Translations under genes and position numbers: made by a program
The notes under the pieces: model-generated
Databases searched by the model: none
The model's input: the letters and a program-made list of their open reading frames with translations, nothing else
What the model was told of the DNA's origin: nothing
Assembly: GCA_002371785.1 (NCBI GenBank)
Contig: DFGU01000001.1
Coordinates: 1-15,689 of the forward strand
Direction: 5' to 3'
DNA length: 15,689 nt
Source of the DNA: Bacteroidales bacterium UBA3742
Lineage (GTDB): Bacteria; Bacteroidota; Bacteroidia; Bacteroidales; Paludibacteraceae
Shown here: piece by piece, positions 12,008 to 15,689 of the stretch
Position numbering within the stretch: position 1 is the first letter of the stretch
Layout: the number at the start of each line of letters is the position of its first letter

Positions 12008-14846
12008 GAAGAAAGTCTTTTCTTTTCTGGCGATGGCTCTCATGAGCCTCACCATGATGGCAGGCCCCAACGACCTGCTATGGGACTACACGGAGGGAGC
12101 ACCCAGTAGTAGTCCGGACAACGGCCTGTACTTCAACAACAAGGTCAACGATGCCGCAGGCACCAACAACGGCCTGAAGGGTATCAAACTCAACAGCTCG
12201 GGCTATTGCTGCTTTACCAAGGCGGCTGTACCCGGTAAACTGAAACTGAGTTTCGGTCCCCGTAGCGGTAGCAACGCTGCCGACATCCAGGTATGGAACT
12301 GGGACGGCGCGACCCCGGCCAAAGGTTCCACCCAATACGCTACTACGGGTCAGCAGACCGAGTATGGAACGCAAATCATCGAACTCACCGCCGAGCAGAA
12401 CAATATCTACCTCTGCCGCGGTGCGAACACCGAGACGGTGCTGCAGAAAATCCAGTTCGTAGAGGACGTAGCCCGTACGTTTGTGAACTTTAAGATCGAA
12501 CTGCGTGATAATCCGTACACCGTTATTGAACCGGCAGCCGGTCTGCCGGAGGGTGTTATCGTTGATTGCCCGACATACAACGGCGGCCAGCATGGCGTAC
12601 AGGGCGGTACCATCACGGTGCCGGTGGACGGCATGGTGAAGTTCACGATCGGCGGTTGCCAGTTTAGCAACTCGGACATCACTATCAAGAAAGACGGTGT
12701 GGACTATGCGACGATCAGCAACAAAGTTGCTGCGTGCGGAGAGACCGCAGGTAGTTTTGCTCAGAATGTGACCTACATGTATCTGGGCGATGCCGGCGTG
12801 CTGACCTTTGAGTTCGGCTCACAGACCTACGTGCCCTATTTCTTTGCCGAGGCTACGGATATCATGCCCTGCGAGATCATCTTCAAGGATCAGAACGGTC
12901 AGGAGATAGCTCGTCAGGAGACCTATGAGGGAGCCACCCTTGGTATGCTGCCGGAAGTAAGTACACTGCCTACTATCGACGAAGGCGATGTATTCCGCGG
13001 CTGGTTCTACACCAACGGCAAGAAAGCCCAGATCGGTGACCCCATCACAGGCAACACCACCATCCAGGCCAAAGTAACGCCGATTGAGAGCGTCACAGTA
13101 GGCTCAGTACAGACCTACGATTTTGCTAACGCTACCTTCTATCCTGAAGATCATGAGACGGTAGAGGTCAGCGGCGGCGCCTTCCATGACGCACAGCACG
13201 GCTGGTATTTCAACGCCGACGGCTCGATCAACGTACAGGTAGCCGGCAACGCCGTAGTCGTTGTGACGCTCTGCAAGTATTCGGAGAGCGGTGATGTGAA
13301 AGTAATGGACGGCGAGCAAGAATTGGCTACCTACCCCGTTGTAAAGAACGAGACCCCGGACGGCACCGAGCTGACCGCACAATATACAGGTAACGGAGGC
13401 TGGTTGACCATCAACTGGACCGCTAAGCAGTATATCCACAAAGTAGTGGTTTACAACGTACTCGACTTCCTGGAGAAAGACCAGAATACGGGCTATTATA
13501 TCGTTCCCGCAGGCGATGTAGCCTCCTTCCTAATGGCTATCGTTCAGGCGCAGCCGGGCGATAAGATCTTCCTGCCCAACGGCATCTACGACCTGGGCGA
13601 GACCGTGCTGACCACCATCAGCAAGAACAATATCTCCATCATCGGTCAGTCGATGGATGGTGTAATTATCAAGAACGCACCGGACGCCAAGACCGAGTCA
13701 ATTGACAAGACCGCAACCATCAAGATCAACAAGAACGTCAGCGGCACCTACCTCCAGGATCTCACCATCCAGAATGCGCTCGACTACTACAAAAATGACA
13801 ACGGTCGCGCCGTAGCCCTCTGGGATCAAGGTACCCAAACCGTTTGCAAGAACGTCAAGCTGCTGTCCTACCAGGACACCTACTACAGCAACCTGCAAGG
13901 TGCTGTCAAGTACTTCGAGGACTGCGAGATCCACGGAACGGTGGACTTCATCTGCGGCGACGGTAGTGTGTATTTTAAGAACAACCTACTGTATGCGGAG
14001 AAACGTAAAAAAGACGGTGGCGGTTCTGACGCTTTGACAGCGAATAACGGTCCGGCTACAGATAAGGGGTATGTCTTCGAGGGATGTACACTCAAGAGCG
14101 AGTGCCCCGTCGTTTCCTTCGGTCGCGCTTGGAACAACACGCCGTCCGTAGCATTCCTCAATACGCTCGTGGACTATAGCGCCGGTCAGTTCAGCTTCAC
14201 CGATGACAATGGTATCCAGCGTTGGACCAAGAAACTGATGAACCCCAACGCATGGCCGCAGTTTGGTGAGTACAATACCCATCTGGCAGACGGTACCGTG
14301 CTTACGCCCGCTTCCAACGTCGTAACCTTCATCGACGAGAAGTCCAACAATGCGACGCAAAATATCGAGACCGTGCTCACGGCCGACCAGGCAGCTACCT
14401 ACACGATGGATTATACCCTCGGCGACTGGAGTGCTACGGCTAAGGCGGACGCCACACAGAAACGTATGAATGTCATGTTGAACACAGAAACGAATGTGCT
14501 GTCTTGGAACCCGACCGAGGTGGGCGTTTATATGGTTTGCGTCAGTGGTGTACCTTTCTTCACCACAGAGACCTCTTTCGACCTCTCTGCTTTGGATCAG
14601 GCAGAACTGCTTGACATGTTCCACGCCATGTATGGTGACAACATAGAGCCTTTCGGTGGTTACTACGTACGTTTTGCAAACGGTCGTGGCGGTTTCGGTC
14701 CTGAAGTATATGCAGGCGAGACACCGGAGGCTATCGAGCAAGTATCCGACGACCAAGTGCAAACTACCAAAGTGCTGCGCGATGGTCAGGTACTCATCTT
14801 GCGTGACGGCCGCATGTTCAACATGCTCGGTACGGAAGTGAAGTAG
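12006..14846 (+). CDS. Large multidomain pectinesterase (CE8) with sorting-type C-terminal tail
   Basis: The protein has 946 residues. Signal peptide 1-19 is followed by two beta-sandwich-like regions (about 20-150 and 151-285). An InlB-B/Flg_new-like repeat covers about 289-357 (FKDQNGQEIARQETYEG...FRGWFYTNGKKA). Another carbohydrate-binding-like module covers about 358-485. The CE8 beta-helix (about 495-775) has G600-R-A-V-A-L, Y-Q623-D624-T-Y-Y, G-T-V-D647-F-I-C-G and F-G-R707-A-W, so both Asp, the QD Gln and the Arg are present, while the Gln of Q-A-V-A-L is Arg. A further module leads to the tail K922-V-L-R-D-G-Q-V-L-I-L-R-D-G-R-M-F...G-T-E-V-K. It is expected to be exported and to demethylate pectin. 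A 7-bp array directly precedes the ATG, and a hairpin terminator follows the stop. Confidence 0.9.
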   Translation: MKKVFSFLAMALMSLTMMAGPNDLLWDYTEGAPSSSPDNGLYFNNKVNDAAGTNNGLKGIKLNSSGYCCFTKAAVPGKLKLSFGPRSGSNAADIQVWNWDGATPAKGSTQYATTGQQTEYGTQIIELTAEQNNIYLCRGANTETVLQKIQFVEDVARTFVNFKIELRDNPYTVIEPAAGLPEGVIVDCPTYNGGQHGVQGGTITVPVDGMVKFTIGGCQFSNSDITIKKDGVDYATISNKVAACGETAGSFAQNVTYMYLGDAGVLTFEFGSQTYVPYFFAEATDIMPCEIIFKDQNGQEIARQETYEGATLGMLPEVSTLPTIDEGDVFRGWFYTNGKKAQIGDPITGNTTIQAKVTPIESVTVGSVQTYDFANATFYPEDHETVEVSGGAFHDAQHGWYFNADGSINVQVAGNAVVVVTLCKYSESGDVKVMDGEQELATYPVVKNETPDGTELTAQYTGNGGWLTINWTAKQYIHKVVVYNVLDFLEKDQNTGYYIVPAGDVASFLMAIVQAQPGDKIFLPNGIYDLGETVLTTISKNNISIIGQSMDGVIIKNAPDAKTESIDKTATIKINKNVSGTYLQDLTIQNALDYYKNDNGRAVALWDQGTQTVCKNVKLLSYQDTYYSNLQGAVKYFEDCEIHGTVDFICGDGSVYFKNNLLYAEKRKKDGGGSDALTANNGPATDKGYVFEGCTLKSECPVVSFGRAWNNTPSVAFLNTLVDYSAGQFSFTDDNGIQRWTKKLMNPNAWPQFGEYNTHLADGTVLTPASNVVTFIDEKSNNATQNIETVLTADQAATYTMDYTLGDWSATAKADATQKRMNVMLNTETNVLSWNPTEVGVYMVCVSGVPFFTTETSFDLSALDQAELLDMFHAMYGDNIEPFGGYYVRFANGRGGFGPEVYAGETPEAIEQVSDDQVQTTKVLRDGQVLILRDGRMFNMLGTEVK

Positions 14847-14864
14847 CTGTCAGCCATCCCGCTT
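14847..14864 (+). repeat. Second copy of an 18-bp element also at 11812
   Basis: GCTGTCAGCCATCCCGCT here, immediately after the stop of the large CE8 gene, matches 11812-11829 in 17 of 18 bases. The other copy is inside a coding region at the end of a 7-bp array. This may be a remnant of the same repeat family. Confidence 0.6.
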
Positions 14865-14868
14865 ACAC

Positions 14869-14901
14869 AAAGAGAGCGCTCCGCAAGGAACGCTCTCTTT
14901 T
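14869..14901 (+). terminator. Strong hairpin terminator between convergent genes
   Basis: AAAGAGAGCG (14869-14878) pairs perfectly with CGCTCTCTTT (14891-14900). The 12-base loop can form an inner TCC/GGA stem with a GCAA tetraloop. A short T-run ends the plus-strand hairpin. The A-run on the 5' side could serve the minus strand, so it may stop transcription of both converging genes. Confidence 0.85.
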
Positions 14902-14920
14902 ATTAACCTTTTCTTTCAAA

Positions 14921-14968
14921 ATCCCGATATCTCGAAATATCGATATCCCGAATTCGTTCATTCGTTCA
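14921..14968. repeat. 8-bp degenerate array in the convergent intergenic gap
   Basis: There are six adjoining 8-bp units: ATCCCGAT at 14921, ATCTCGAA at 14929, ATATCGAT at 14937, ATCCCGAA at 14945, TTCGTTCA at 14953 and 14961. As at 11917, one unit type changes to another without loss of register. It lies between the terminator and the end of the minus-strand gene and is noncoding. Confidence 0.72.
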
Positions 14969-14972
14969 CTCC

Positions 14973-15689
14973 TTACTCCACTTTCCGTCCCGTAAGGTCA
15001 AAAAGTACGCCGTCTTGACGGCGGATATACAGTTGTCCGTCGCGCAGCACCTTCTTGCAAGGCAACTCCTCGCTTTGTACATCCTCCACTCCTTCGTGCG
15101 GATCCACAATCACGGGTTTCTCCGTCACGGTCAGATAGAGCACGTAGGTCGAGTCGCAACCGAACGCGGTCTGATAGTTCTCCACCAGCGTTGTGTCGCC
15201 CACCGGCATCAGGCTCAGGTCCTGGCCGTGCCATACAATGCTGTCGCCCTCCTCGATGGTCATCTCCTCGGTGGTGAGCATTACCTCGTGGGCTATTACC
15301 TCCAGCACCAGGATCGAGTCGCCGCCCAGCCGATTTTTCTCCTCCAGCAGGATCGAGTCGGTCATGCTCTCCGCATATACGCGGCCGGCATACTCGGCGC
15401 TATCGTCTTGGCAGAGGTGCAGCGTGTCCTGTCCGTAGGTGGTCGGACGTTCCAGCACGGTCAGGCGCAGGATATAGATCGAGTCGCAACCGTGGATAGT
15501 CTGGTACTGGGCCGTGAGCGTCGTATCGCCGATAGCCATCTGGCTCAGGTCATAGCCCTGCCAGTTCTCCTCAGCGCCTACGTAGATAGTCTTCTCGGTC
15601 TGCAGCTTCATCTTGGGATATACCATCACCGTCAGGCTCACGATCGAGTCGCCGCCGAACTGGTTCTTCTCGTTGAGCAGCACGTCTTC
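14973..15689 (-). CDS. Repetitive surface-type protein, C-terminal part (5' truncated)
   Basis: The frame runs off the right edge, so the N-terminus is missing. The GTG at 15683 is only the first in-frame start-like codon. The visible 238 codons contain alternating beta-rich units: type A ends in G-C-D-S-I/T-Y-x-L-x-L-T-V, type B carries G-G-D-S-I-x-x-L. The A+B pair repeats every 110 residues (330 bp, compare 15151 with 15481 and 15312 with 15642). The units recall Ig-like or adhesin-like repeats of large Bacteroidetes surface proteins, though I cannot name a family. The C-terminus K-K-V-L-R-D-G-Q-L-Y-I-R-R...L-T-G-R-K-V-E matches the tails of the two plus-strand exported proteins. Its role is unknown. 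Display at or release from the cell surface is likely. Confidence 0.82.
   Translation of the reverse strand, partial: EDVLLNEKNQFGGDSIVSLTVMVYPKMKLQTEKTIYVGAEENWQGYDLSQMAIGDTTLTAQYQTIHGCDSIYILRLTVLERPTTYGQDTLHLCQDDSAEYAGRVYAESMTDSILLEEKNRLGGDSILVLEVIAHEVMLTTEEMTIEEGDSIVWHGQDLSLMPVGDTTLVENYQTAFGCDSTYVLYLTVTEKPVIVDPHEGVEDVQSEELPCKKVLRDGQLYIRRQDGVLFDLTGRKVE

Noticed and set aside
13986..14762. 258-codon minus-strand frame opposite the large pectinesterase
   Set aside because: It covers the CE8 motifs on the plus strand and has no recognisable protein features of its own.
9101..14846. Classical polysaccharide utilisation locus
   Set aside because: No SusC, SusD, transporter or regulator gene is in the window, so only an enzyme cluster can be supported.
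1..15689. tRNA, rRNA, insertion sequence or prophage
   Set aside because: No transposase, integrase, terminal inverted repeats or cloverleaf-like sequence was seen; nearly all DNA is accounted for by genes and the short arrays.

Overview
The window reads as chromosomal DNA from a member of the order Bacteroidales. The clues are the TPR / DUF4292 / EnvC-like gene order, ATGA start/stop overlaps between genes, a DUF4874-DUF4832 protein, CE8 pectinesterases with several accessory domains, and a shared C-terminal tail of the form LRDGQ-x-x-I-x-R...F-x-x-x-G-x-x-V on three predicted exported proteins. Coding DNA is fairly GC-rich. I cannot assign family or genus from the sequence alone.

Layout. 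From 3 to about 9080 there is a dense plus-strand run of housekeeping and envelope genes, mostly overlapping by 4 bases or separated by short gaps. In order: a TPR protein (5' end outside the window), a DUF4292-like lipoprotein, an EnvC-like murein hydrolase activator with no metal ligands left, an FKBP-type lipoprotein, a small Cys-rich Rieske-like lipoprotein, an AddA/RecB-like helicase-nuclease, the ribosome maturation factor RimM, a SpoU/TrmH rRNA or tRNA methyltransferase, and a U32 (TrhP/RlhA-like) protein whose Cys-rich C-terminal tail lies in a second, overlapping frame. From 9101 to 14846 there is a plus-strand polysaccharide block: a compact CE8 pectinesterase-like protein, a DUF4874/DUF4832 protein (possible glycosidase-like barrel) and a large multidomain CE8 pectinesterase. 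A strong hairpin terminator follows. A convergent minus-strand gene (14973 to the right edge, N-terminus missing) encodes a repetitive surface-type protein with the same C-terminal tail.

The most unusual content is a family of short degenerate arrays with a period of exactly 7 bp, eight of them between 8263 and 12007. They lie in gene junctions and also inside reading frames. Three are inside the U32 gene. Others encode part of a signal peptide, a linker before a sorting-type tail, and the extreme C-termini of three consecutive genes. One runs for 13 units in unbroken 7-bp phase from the end of one gene to the start codon of the next. A related 8-bp array lies after the terminator. I know of no described function for this pattern. 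It could be a dispersing repeat family, a source of length variation, or a regulatory spacer, and the sequence alone does not decide between these.

How the genes may work together: the left part combines envelope maintenance (lipoproteins, EnvC-like factor) with repair and translation functions, probably co-transcribed by proximity rather than by shared pathway. The right part plausibly exports enzymes that de-esterify pectin and act on associated glycans. No SusC/SusD pair, transporter or sensor is visible in the window.
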